Shown piece by piece: positions 55,476 to 64,000 of a stretch of 64,000 nucleotides of DNA. Origin of the DNA: Pegoplata infirma. Its lineage: Eukaryota > Arthropoda > Insecta > Diptera > Anthomyiidae. The stretch is from positions 99,158,736 to 99,222,735 of the forward strand of contig OY992537.1 of NCBI GenBank assembly GCA_963921195.1, given 5' to 3'. Positions within the stretch are counted from its first letter, which is position 1; every line of letters starts with the position of its first letter. The notes beneath the pieces are model-generated. The model was given only the letters and a program-made list of their open reading frames with translations. It made no database searches and had not been told where the DNA came from. Both the position numbers and the translations under genes were made by a program.

Positions 55476-56826
55476 ATACACTCAACATAAGTTTTCTGTC
55501 AATCCAGCAGTAAAATCTGCTGAAAATTCACCCATATGCTGATTTTAGCAGACTCGGTTTGTTAAATATCTGTCTTGATTATTTAGGTGAAACCAGCAGA
55601 GAAATCTGTCGAGACAGCAGAAAAATCTGCTAATTACATATAAATACAAGAACATTTTCGAAGTTTTTTATTAAAGTTTTAAATTTTTAAGTTAAACGAA
55701 AAATAAATTGTCATTTTTTTTTTAATCCAACAAAAAAACTCTCTAAAATTAACAAAACAATCTGCTGTTTTTTTTTTTTTTTTATTTTAATAATTTTTAA
55801 TTTTATTTTAATAAAATTTAATTTTTCAATTTCACAAAAATTTAAAAAAAGTACATCTAAAAAAACTTAGAACATTTAAAAAATGAAATGTCAATCGACT
55901 TTTTTTGTAAAATAACAGAATAATCTGCTAAAAATCTGCACAAAAATATTTTGAAATATAGCAATCAGCGAAATTGAACAAGTAAAAAAGTTAAATTCGG
56001 CCTTGCCGAATGTAGTGATACCCTCCACAATTTCAAAAAGATTATTGCAAACAACTTTATTTAAAAGGAAATTACTTTTGAAAAAAAAAAAAAAATGAAG
56101 AAAAATTCCGCGAAAAAAAAATTTGGCAAAAAAAAAAAATGCGCGATTTTTTTCTTTTTTTGTCAAAAAATATGTTCGTACTTGTTTAAATACCATTTGG
56201 TGTTCAATTATTTTAACATATGTCAACCAGTAGCGCAATTCACTAACTTTTTAACGACAAAAATCGGTAGTTAAATTGTCGAAAATCGATACTTATCTAC
56301 AATTGTCGTTAAATGTGATTCTATAATTTATTTTACCGAGTTTTGTCGTTACTTAAAATCGTTAACTTTCGAAAAATATCGGTAGGCTAACGACAGAAAA
56401 AAAGCTGTTGTTAATATAAAATATTATTTCTTTTTAAACAAGATATAGTAAAAAAAAATTGCTAATTTTGTTGAAACGGCCTTCGAATACATTTTAATAG
56501 GTATTAAATATTATTTGCCGAGTACATAAAAAGTCCCTAGCAAATTTTTCTAGTATATTACACTACATAACAGAATTAAATTTTTTACACCGTAAATATC
56601 AGATTCTGAAAGTGGTGCTAATAGCTTTTTGTCTTAAATGCATGTTTTATGCAATCGGTGGATGCCGAATTGCTAGGGAGTTTTGGAAAGGGTAGCTGGT
56701 CCTGAGCAGAATCAAATAATTTCTCAATATTTTAGTTAAATATTTATTCAAAATTCATTAAATACATTTATAACTCAAAAAAAATAAAATGAATTAAAAA
56801 CATCGTTATTTAAGCCACCATATTTT

Positions 56827-56946
56827 TTATTTCCAATAGAGCATCTTCAATTTTCTTTTTGGGATATTAATGTGTGACATTTTTGTCGAGCTTTCAGCTA
56901 TTAACAAGTTTGCTGTTGATAGATCCATCTGGAAGTTTTCGGGGGC
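56827..56946 (-). CDS. Putative last exon of the Myb/SANT-like gene
   Basis: An acceptor TTGCTTTTAG precedes 56946; the frame APENFQMDLSTANLLIAESS continues with a basic PKRKLKM block and ends with TAA at 56827-56829, 39 codons. The basic stretch could be a nuclear signal. The link to the upstream exons is inferred from strand and position; the 35-bp satellite lies between them. Confidence 0.35.
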   Translation of the reverse strand, partial: APENFQMDLSTANLLIAESSTKMSHINIPKRKLKMLYWK

Positions 56947-57019
56947 CTAAAAGCAAAAAATATAGATTTTTAAGATACATAAAATATAATGCATTGTTGA
57001 GATAATTTATCACTAGAAA

Positions 57020-58815
57020 ATAATTTTTCTATAGAAAAATGTTTTAGGAGTCTGGTACATTTTCTGTAGAAAAAATGTTTTATAATCTGAGACTTTTTTG
57101 TAAAAATGTCTCAGCATCAGTGACTTTTTTCATACAAAAAATATCTCAGAATCTAAGACTTTTTCTATAAAAAATGTTCTGTTATACAAAAAAATCTGAG
57201 ATATTTTTTTTATAGAAAAGTCTCAGATTCTGAGACATTTTTTTTTATAGAAAAATCTGAGACTCTGAGACATTTTTCTATAGAAAAAGGCTCAGATTCT
57301 GACACATTTTTTCTATAGAAAACGTCTCAGATTCTGACACATTTTTTCTATAGAAACGTCTCAGATTCTGACACATTTTTTTTATAGAAAAAGGGGTCAG
57401 ATTCTGAGACATTTTTTCTATAGAAAAAGTCTCAGATTCTGCGACACTTTTTCTATAGAAAAAGTCTCAGATTCTGAGACGTTTTTTCTATAGAAAAGTC
57501 TCAGATTCTGAGACATTTTTTTGTATAGAAAAATCTCAGATTCTGAGACATTTTTCTATAGAAAAAGGCTCAGATTCTGACACATTTTTTCTATAGAAAA
57601 CGTCTCAGATTCTTATGCATTTTGTCCATAAAAAAGTCTCAGATTCTGACATTTTTTCTATAGAAAAAGTCTCAGATTCTGAGACACTTTTCTATAGAAA
57701 AAGTCTGAGATTCTGAGACATTTTTTCTATAGAAAAAGTCTCAGATTCTGACACATTATTTCTATAGAAAAAGTCTCAGATTCGTACACATTTTTTCTAC
57801 AGAAAAAGTCACAGATTCTGAGATATTTTTTCTACAGAAAAAGTCTCAGATTCTGAGACATTTTTTCTTTAGAAAAAGTCTCAGATTCTGAGACATTTTT
57901 TCTATAGAAAAAGTCTCAGATTCTGAGACATTTTTTCTATAGAAAACGTCTCAGATTCTGAGACATTTTTTCTATAGAAAACGTCTCAGATTCTGAGACA
58001 TTTTTTCTATAGAAAACGTCTCAGATTCTGAGACATTTTTTCTATAGAAAAAGCCTCAGATTCTGAGACATTTTTTCTATAGAAAAAGTCTCAGATTCTG
58101 AGTCATTTTTTCTATAGAAAAAGTCTCAGATTCTGAGACATTTTTTCTATATAAAAAGTCTCAGATTTTGAGACACTTTTTCTATAGAAAAAGTCTCAGA
58201 TTCTGAGACATTTTTTCTATAGAAAAAGTCTCAGATTCTGACACATTTTTTCTATAGAAAAAGTCTCAGATTCGTACACATTTTTTCTACAGAAAAAGTC
58301 ACAGATTCTGATATATTTTTTCTACAGAAAAAGTCTCAGATTCTGAGACATTTTTTCTTTAGAAAACGTCTCAGATTCTGAGACATTTTTTCTATAGAAA
58401 AAGTCTCAGATTCTGAGACATTTTTTCTATAGAAAAAGTCTCAGATTCTGAGACATTTTTTCTATTGAAAAAGTCTCAGATTCTGAGACATTTTTTCTAT
58501 AGAAAAAGTCTCAGATTCTGAGACATTTTTTCTATAGAAAAAGTCTCAGATTCTGAGACATTTTTTCTATAGAAAAAGTCTCAGATTCTGAGACATTTTT
58601 TCTATAGAAAAAGTCTCAGATTCTGAGACATTTTTTCTATAGAAAAAGTCTCAGATTCTGAGACATTTTTTCTATAGAAAAAGTCTCAGATTCTGAGACA
58701 TTTTTTCTATAGAAAAAGTCTCAGATTCTGAGACATTTTTTCTATAGAAAAAGTCTCAGATTCTGAGACATTTTTTCTATAGAAAAAGTCTCAGATTCTG
58801 AGACTTTTTTTCTAC
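57020..58815. repeat. 35-bp satellite made of two palindromes, about 51 units
   Basis: The unit joins GTCTCAGATTCTGAGAC (dyad) and TTTTTTCTATAGAAAAA (dyad), so the array reads almost the same on both strands. Units become more uniform towards the right (58360-58810 nearly identical) and are diverged at the left (57020-57200), the expected gradient of recent right-side expansion. It sits in what would be an intron of the Myb-like gene. Confidence 0.9.
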
Positions 58816-58879
58816 ATTATTTTAAGTAATCTTAAAAATTGGAAAAACTACTATTCACTATTATACACTTGGTACGTAC

Positions 58880-59000
58880 CATACTGTCAGGCCAACCACT
58901 ATTTCCTGCCATTTAATCCAATATAATCCCGATTTTTCGTCGCGCTCCTTTTTCGTTGAAGTGATTTAAGCCTTGTAGAGACTTTGGACTTTACATCTCT
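58880..59000 (-). pseudogene. Myb/SANT-like gene, second exon (decayed)
   Basis: After an AG at 59001-59002 the frame RDVKSKVSTRLKSLQRKRSA then TKNRDYI continues the domain (W..(D)xKSKVxxRxxxxxR, helix 3) in phase with the preceding exon. A TAG then occurs before the likely donor GTACGT at 58874-58879, so the frame is broken or shifted near the end. The intron to the previous exon would be about 130 bp. Confidence 0.5.
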
Positions 59001-59133
59001 CTATACCTGAAATTTGGTCATTAAGGATTACCATGGCGAAATATTATTGCACAAAAAGGACGGTTAAATATTTTATATGCAAAATTAAAAGACAAACAAT
59101 CGTAAATATCTGTCCTTTTTGGTTAAAACTTAC

Positions 59134-59278
59134 AACTTGCCATAATTCTGCACTCTTGATTCTTCCACTATTTAACACCTTTTTTCGGCTCATGTTGTCC
59201 AGCAAATTTATCTTCAACGAATCTTTTTCGCTTTCCAAAAAAGAAATCAAAGGAGCTAATTGTGTTGGTGTGCATTTT
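59134..59278 (-). CDS. Myb/SANT-like (zeste-type) domain, first visible exon
   Basis: On the minus strand an acceptor TTATTTGCAG precedes 59278 and a donor GTAAGT follows 59134. The frame reads KCTPTQLAPLISFLESEKDS, LKINLLDN.. and GRIKSAELWQV. It resembles helices 1-2 of the Myb/SANT-like domain (xxTxEQLxxLxxFLExxxxL....GRxxSxxLWxxL) that binds Harbinger ends. The start codon and first exon are not found. The opposite-strand frame 59033-59299 is the shadow. Confidence 0.55.
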
Positions 59279-60169
59279 CTGCAAATAAAAACAATTTAAA
59301 TTTTGCAATTCCAACTAGTTTAAAATTTTCAATATTTAATTTTTGACATTTTTTGTTTCTACCGAATTTTGTCGATAGTATTTAAAAAAACAATCAACCG
59401 AAAAAAATCGTTAGGAAAAAAATATAGAATCACATTTTCGTTAAAACAACCGACAATTCTCGTTAGGTAACGATATCGATAATATCGTTAAAAAAGTTAC
59501 TGAATCGCACTACAGAAGCCGAATTAAAGCATTTTGTATTTTTAGGTTATGTTGAATGTACTGAAATTTTTGAGGTGTGCTTACATTTTCGTTCACAACT
59601 TTTGAACCGCTGAACCGATATCGCTCAAATGCAATACCAAACTTCTCGGGAGAACTTCCAATATACATGTTAAGTTTCAGTCATCTCTGTGTAATATTTT
59701 GTCCGCGAGAGCATTTTCCACAGACAGACAGACAGACAGACGGACAGACGGACAGACGGACATCGCTAGAATGTCTTAAAATCGATCGGGCATCATGAAT
59801 ATATATACTTTATGGGGTCCCAGACCGATATTTCGATGAGTTACAAACGGAATGACAAATTTATATATTCCCTCTATCACTAAGTGGAGGGTATAAAAAA
59901 AAAATTCTGTTATTTTCTAAAACTGAATAACAGAGAATTTATCTATTTCAGCCGAAAAATCTGCAAAAAGTTTGCTTATTCAAATTGAAAGTCATTTTAC
60001 AGAATTTGTGACATAGCTTTACTTTTGAGTGTATACAAATTTACATTGGTCTTGTATCCATTTTAATGAGATTATTTATAATTGTATGTGTTTTGGCTTA
60101 TCTAATCGCGTGCAGACACATTTAGAAAAATTAAAAAAAATAAGGTGTGTGTAAAAGCAAATAATAATA

Positions 60170-62400
60170 ATATTGGGAGCTATCGATGTATCGATTACAT
60201 ACGATTTTCTATAAAAAATTTGTTAAAAAGATAAAATTTTGTGTTTTCGATAATACATCGATAACACATAATTTTCTGTAGAAACAATTATAACACAAAA
60301 TTTCCCATAGAAAATTATTGCGAGTTATCGATTATCGATAACACAAAATTTCTATAGAAAGTTAATATGAGTTGTCAGATGTTCTAGCTATAGAAAATTA
60401 TTGTAAGATATCGATAACACAAAATTTTATCGATGTATCAATAACACAAAATTTTATCGCTTTATCGAAAACACAAAGTTTTATCAATGAATCGATAACA
60501 CAAAATTTTCTATAGACTATTATTGCAGGTTGCCGATGTATCGATAACACAAAATTTTCTATTAAAAATTATTGCTAGTTATCGATGTATCGATAACACA
60601 AAGTTTTCTTTGAAAAAACTATTGTGAGTTATCGATATATCGATAGCACAAAATTTTCAATAGAAAATTATTGTGAGTTTTCGTTGTATCGATAACACAA
60701 AATTATTTATAGAGAATTATTGTGAGTTATCGATTTTCATAAAATTTTCTATAGAAATCTATTGTAAGTTATCCATGTATCGATAACACACAATTTTCTG
60801 AAGAAAATTATTGTGAGTTATCGATTTATCGATAACACAAAATTTTCTATAGAGAGTTATTGTGAGTTTTCGATATATCGATAACGCAAAATTTTCTATA
60901 GAAAATTTTTGTAAGCTATCGATGTTTAGATAACACAAAATTTTCTATAGAAAATTACTGTGAGTTATCGATGAATCGATAAATTTTCTATAGAAAATTA
61001 TTGTGAGTTATCGATGTATCGATAACACAAAATTTTCTATAGAAAATTATTGTGAGTTATCGATGTTTCGATGACACAAAATTTTCTATTGAAAATAATT
61101 ATGAGTTTTCGATAAATCGATAAAATTTTCATTAGACTATTATTGTGAGTTATCGATTTTTCTATAACACAAAATTTTCTATAAAAACTTATTGTGAGTT
61201 ATCGATGTACCGATAACACAAAATTTTCTATAAAATACTATTGTTAGTTATCGATGTATCGATAATACAAAATTTGATATAGAATATTATTGTGAGTTAT
61301 CGATAACAAAACATTTTCTATTGAAAATAATATGGAGTTATCGATGCATCGATAACAAAACATTTTCTAAGAAAAATTATTAAGAGTTTTCGATGTATCG
61401 ATAACACAAAATTTTCTTATAACATTATTTTGAGTTTTCTATAGAAAATTATTGTGAGTTATTGTTGGATCGATAACACAAAATTTTCTATAGAAAATTA
61501 TTGTGACTTATCGATGTATCGATAACACAAAATTTTCTATAGAAATTTATTGTGAATTATCGATGTATAGAGAACACAAAATTTTCTACAGAAAATTATT
61601 GTGAGTTATCGATGTATCGATAACACAAAATTTTCTATAGAAAATTATTGTGAGTTATCGATATATCGATAACACAAATTTATCGTGAGTTATCGACGTA
61701 CCGATAACACAAAATTATTGTTAGTTATCAATGTATCGATTACACAACATTTTCCATAGAAAACTATTAAAAGTTTTCGATAAATTTTGTGTTGAAAATT
61801 ATTGTGAACTATAAATGTATCGAAAACACAAAATTTTCTGTAGGAAATAATTGTGAGATATCGATAACACAAAATTTTCTATTGGAAATTTTTGTGAGTT
61901 ATCGATGTATCGATAACACAAAATTTTCTTTAGAAAATTATTGTAGAAAAAAAAAATATTGTGAGTTATCGATGTATCAATAACACAAAATTTTCTATAG
62001 AATATAATTGTGAGTTATCGATGTATCGATAATACAAAACTATTGTGAGTTATCGATGTATCGATAACATAAAACTATTGTGAGATCAATTACACAAAAT
62101 TTTCCATAAAGAATTATTGTAACTTTTCGATGCATTTTCTCTTAAACATTTTTATAAGTTATCGATGTATCGATAACACAAAATTGTCTATAGAAAATAA
62201 TTGCGACTTATCGATAACACAACATGTTTTATTGAAATATTCTGTGAGTTATCGATGTATCGATAACACAACATTTTCTATTAAAAATTTTTGCGAGTTC
62301 TCGATCTATCGATGATGCAAAATTTTTAATAGAAAATTATCGTGAGTTCTCGATATATCGATTACACAAAATTTTTTATCTGAAATTATGTGTTAACAAT
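60170..62400. repeat. 49-bp satellite with TCGATGTATCGATAA and TTTTCTATAGAAAA dyads, about 45 units
   Basis: Consensus order: GAGTTATCGATGTATCGATA, ACACAAAATTTTCTATAGAA, AATTATTGT. Both halves are palindromic. Many units are truncated or substituted, and the TTTTCTATAGAAAA module is the same as in the 35-bp satellite. Frames of 60-64 codons within it (61690-62315) are repeat read-through. Confidence 0.85.
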
Positions 62401-62429
62401 AACACAAATTTTTCTATTAAATATTATTT

Positions 62430-63015
62430 TAAATTACGCATATGGAGCAGATCTTCCTTGTCAGACATTAATTTAAATTTTCTGTTAAACAAAGTTTTTT
62501 TTTTTAATTTAAACAAAAATTAACTTCATGACCAGACACATTTTGAATAGATAATATCTCAGTGCCAAATTTGTTTTAACACTTTCTCAATATTATTTGG
62601 CAATTACTTTTAAAACGTAGTATTTTTTTTTTCTATTTTATTCTTTAGATAACATTTATGTACTTACACATAAGTGTTTCTTAGTTAATTAAAGTAAAAT
62701 ATGACAAATTTTTATATTTTTGCTTTTTTGGCAAAATAACAATATTATCTAACCAATATTAGCAATATGAATGTGCGTATGAATAAATGAACAAATATTT
62801 TATAAAATGTATAAACTGCTACAGGGAATTTTGCCAAAAGCTAGAAAATCATTATCATATGATTGTATGTGTATTCGATGAGTATGTATGATGCATAATG
62901 GACGAAAATTTAATTTTGAAATTATTTATTTAAAAATTAACAATTAAAATTTTCCAAATGTTTTAAAACTTGTCAAAATATTATTTAAAAGTGTCCAAAT
63001 GTATTTCAAAACAAT
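62430..63015. other. Low-repeat stretch, likely host background
   Basis: No partners elsewhere in the window. A local GAATGTGCGTATGAATAAAT / GATTGTATGTGTATTCGATG composition differs from the elements. No gene seen. Confidence 0.3.
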
Positions 63016-63019
63016 ATTT

Positions 63020-63270
63020 TGAGTATGTTTTTTCTAGCTCGAGGTAATTTTTTCTTTACTAATTAAAAATATAATATTCTCATTGATTAATTTTCACGAA
63101 AACATATTTTTCTGCTTTAAATTTATTTTTGTTTGCAAGTCTTAGCCGTCACTGGTTTCGGAATTTGTCAGATTCCACTGACAATACTATTTAGCATATA
63201 AATCAACCCTATACTGCAAGTAGCATAGGGAATTTAAAGGACAAATCGCTAATGTTCAAACAAAAATTTT
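63020..63270 (+). repeat. 'CACGTGT' dispersed repeat family, copy 5
   Basis: TTTTTCTAGCTCGAGGTAAT, CTCATTGATTAATTTTCACG, TTTCGGAATTTGTCAGATTC and GGACAAATCGCTAATGTTCAAA. It has lost the CACGTG hexamer (CACTGG). Confidence 0.5.
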
Positions 63271-63274
63271 AGTA

Positions 63275-64000
63275 CACTCAAAAAAAACCTTGTCAAATTA
63301 CCAATATTTGACAGTTTTTTTTGTTTTTTTAACAAAAAAATTTCGTTCGAAGTTAATTTTTTTTTGTAATTTTACAATTTTTTTTTTTCGTAAATGTGCA
63401 AATTTCCAAGGTAATTTTACGAAAAAAATCTAGTTAAGTCACAAAAAATTCCTTGTAAGTATTATCGCATCAAAAAAGTTGTAAATTTACAGTTGTATCG
63501 GTAAAAGGCTTGTAAAATTAAAAAAAAGTTCGTTAGTTTTACTAAAACTACGTAGTACGTAGCACAAAATCTGATAAAATCATGGGAAGTCCTTGTAATT
63601 TTTATCTCGTCAAAAAAGTTGTAAATTTACAATTTTATTGTTGAAAAGCTTGTAAATGTTTTGTAATTTTACAAGCTTTTTACCAATAAAATTGTAATTT
63701 TTACTACGTGCAACAAAATTTATATTTTTAAATTGGTGAAATTATATACTGAAGGATCTTTATACTATACTAGCTGTTTTGCACCCGGCGTTGCCCGGGT
63801 TGAAAAACATATGTAATCAATGAGTTATTTATTAGTCAGTTTAATTACTGCTTCGTTACTTGAGGTTTGATCGATTTTTTCGATTTTTCTCAGCGTGGGG
63901 AACATGGTATGTATGTGTTCCTCCGTCATGGGAACAATCCTAATATTAATGTTTAAGGGCGACCTTAAATAAAACACGGTTCAGTTTTTGTTTTTGTGTT
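63275..64000. mobile_element. Left part of a TA-CACTC element running to or past the window edge
   Basis: TACACTCAAAAAAAACCTTG (63273) opens a region of TTGTAAATTTACA and TTTTACCAATAAAATTGTA words like 9780-10260. No right terminus is visible. 63768-63812 (AGCTGTTTTGCACCCGGCGT then TGCCCGGGT) is a higher-GC palindromic block that may start a different dispersed repeat. Confidence 0.35.

Larger units (their letters stand above)
56231..59512 (-). mobile_element. PIF/Harbinger-like element with TAGYGCRATTCASTAAC ends
   Basis: TAGCGCAATTCACTAACTTT and, read from the right, TAGTGCGATTCAGTAACTTT are inverted termini followed by AACGA(C/T)-rich subterminal repeats. CAG flanks both sides (56228-56230, 59513-59515). 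The uninterrupted sister DINE-1 at 48776-48798 shows the same length of target with a single CAG-equivalent, so the duplication is 3 bp. A 3-bp duplication plus a Myb/SANT-like gene fits PIF/Harbinger. The DDE transposase gene is absent. Confidence 0.65.
55978..59895 (-). mobile_element. DINE-1 split by a Harbinger-like element
   Basis: Minus orientation: AACAAGTAAAAAAG + AATTCGGCCTTGCCGAAT 3' end at 55978, GTGATACCCTCCAC, and after the insertion the middle (GAACCGCTGAACCGATATCG), a (CAGA/GGAC)n core at 59723-59760 and the CACTAAGTGGAGGGTATA 5' end at 59895. Close relative of 48565-51088. Frames over the core are simple repeats. Confidence 0.7.
55479..60031. mobile_element. TA-flanked MITE with AGCAGA modules, split by a DINE-1
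   Basis: CACTCAACATAAG at 55479 and CTTTACTTTTGAGTG ending at 60031 lie between TA dinucleotides (55477-55478, 60032-60033). Just inside are CAGCAGTAAAATCTGCTG / GCAGACTCGGTTTGTTAAAT blocks at the left and CAGCCGAAAAATCTGCAAAA at the right, as in 17430-17605 and 27050-27300. The middle is a DINE-1 (55978-59895). Confidence 0.55.

Noticed and set aside
57020..58815. CRISPR-like regular repeats
   Set aside because: No distinct spacers, the unit is continuous, and the sequence is eukaryotic; it is a satellite.
59033..59299. 88-codon plus-strand frame
   Set aside because: It is the shadow of the minus-strand Myb/SANT-like exon, which has splice borders and a recognisable domain pattern.

Overview
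This window looks like a non-genic stretch (intergenic DNA or a very large intron) of a fly genome, probably a brachyceran or calyptrate dipteran. It is extremely AT-rich. I see no intact host gene, no operon-like gene spacing, no rRNA or tRNA and no CRISPR array. Nearly all recognisable structure is transposable-element DNA. The dipteran signature is a dozen DINE-1/Helentron-like elements, with a TATACCCTCCAC start, a (GTCC/GTCT)n core, an ATTCGGC..GCCGAAT 3' hairpin and a CTTACTTGTT end. There are also hAT, pogo/Tc1-like, CACTA-like, PIF/Harbinger-like and CACTG-ended DNA elements, and one RNase H-bearing non-LTR retrotransposon fragment.

Layout. 1-9532 is one nested stack: a hAT-like element (TAGGGTGTTC ends) holds a CACTG foldback, which holds a TA-flanked CACTC element, which holds a second CACTG foldback. 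9603-13368 is another stack containing a pogo-like element and a hAT element. 13.4-27.7 kb is a mosaic of one unclassified repeat family (recognised by its 'ctcgaaaaccgttcgaccga' core), foldbacks, DINE-1 copies, a hAT element with a decayed transposase end, and degenerate TTTCTAAAAAAGTAC arrays. 27.75-34.4 kb is a GGGGCATTCC foldback split by two oppositely oriented CACTC elements, one of them split by a DINE-1 carrying two tandem arrays. 34.4-45.0 kb is a DINE-1 split by a CATATATG-rich element. That element holds a 6-kb CACTA-like transposon, whose transposase remnant is cut by two MITEs and a non-LTR insertion, plus two foldbacks with 6-bp target duplications. 45-55 kb has more hAT, DINE-1 and foldback copies and a 1.3-kb (CTAAAG)n satellite. 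55.5-60.0 kb is a TA-flanked MITE holding a DINE-1, which holds a Harbinger-like element with exons of a Myb/SANT-like gene and a 35-bp satellite. 60.2-62.4 kb is a 49-bp satellite, followed by less repetitive DNA to the end.

Protein-coding remnants are few and all belong to mobile elements: a CACTA/DUF4218-like transposase (36195-38691, +, disrupted), a LINE RNase H/zinc-knuckle end (37804-38539, +), a hAT transposase C-terminus (19600-19830, -) with a deleted sister (45590-45700, +), and Myb/SANT-like exons (59134-59278, 58880-59000 and 56827-56946, -).

The main value of the window is as a stratigraphic record. For several insertions an uninterrupted sister copy in the same window serves as an empty site, so element ends, target duplications and relative ages can be read directly. 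All alignments were done by eye; family names are inferred from termini, target duplications and motifs, not from database hits.
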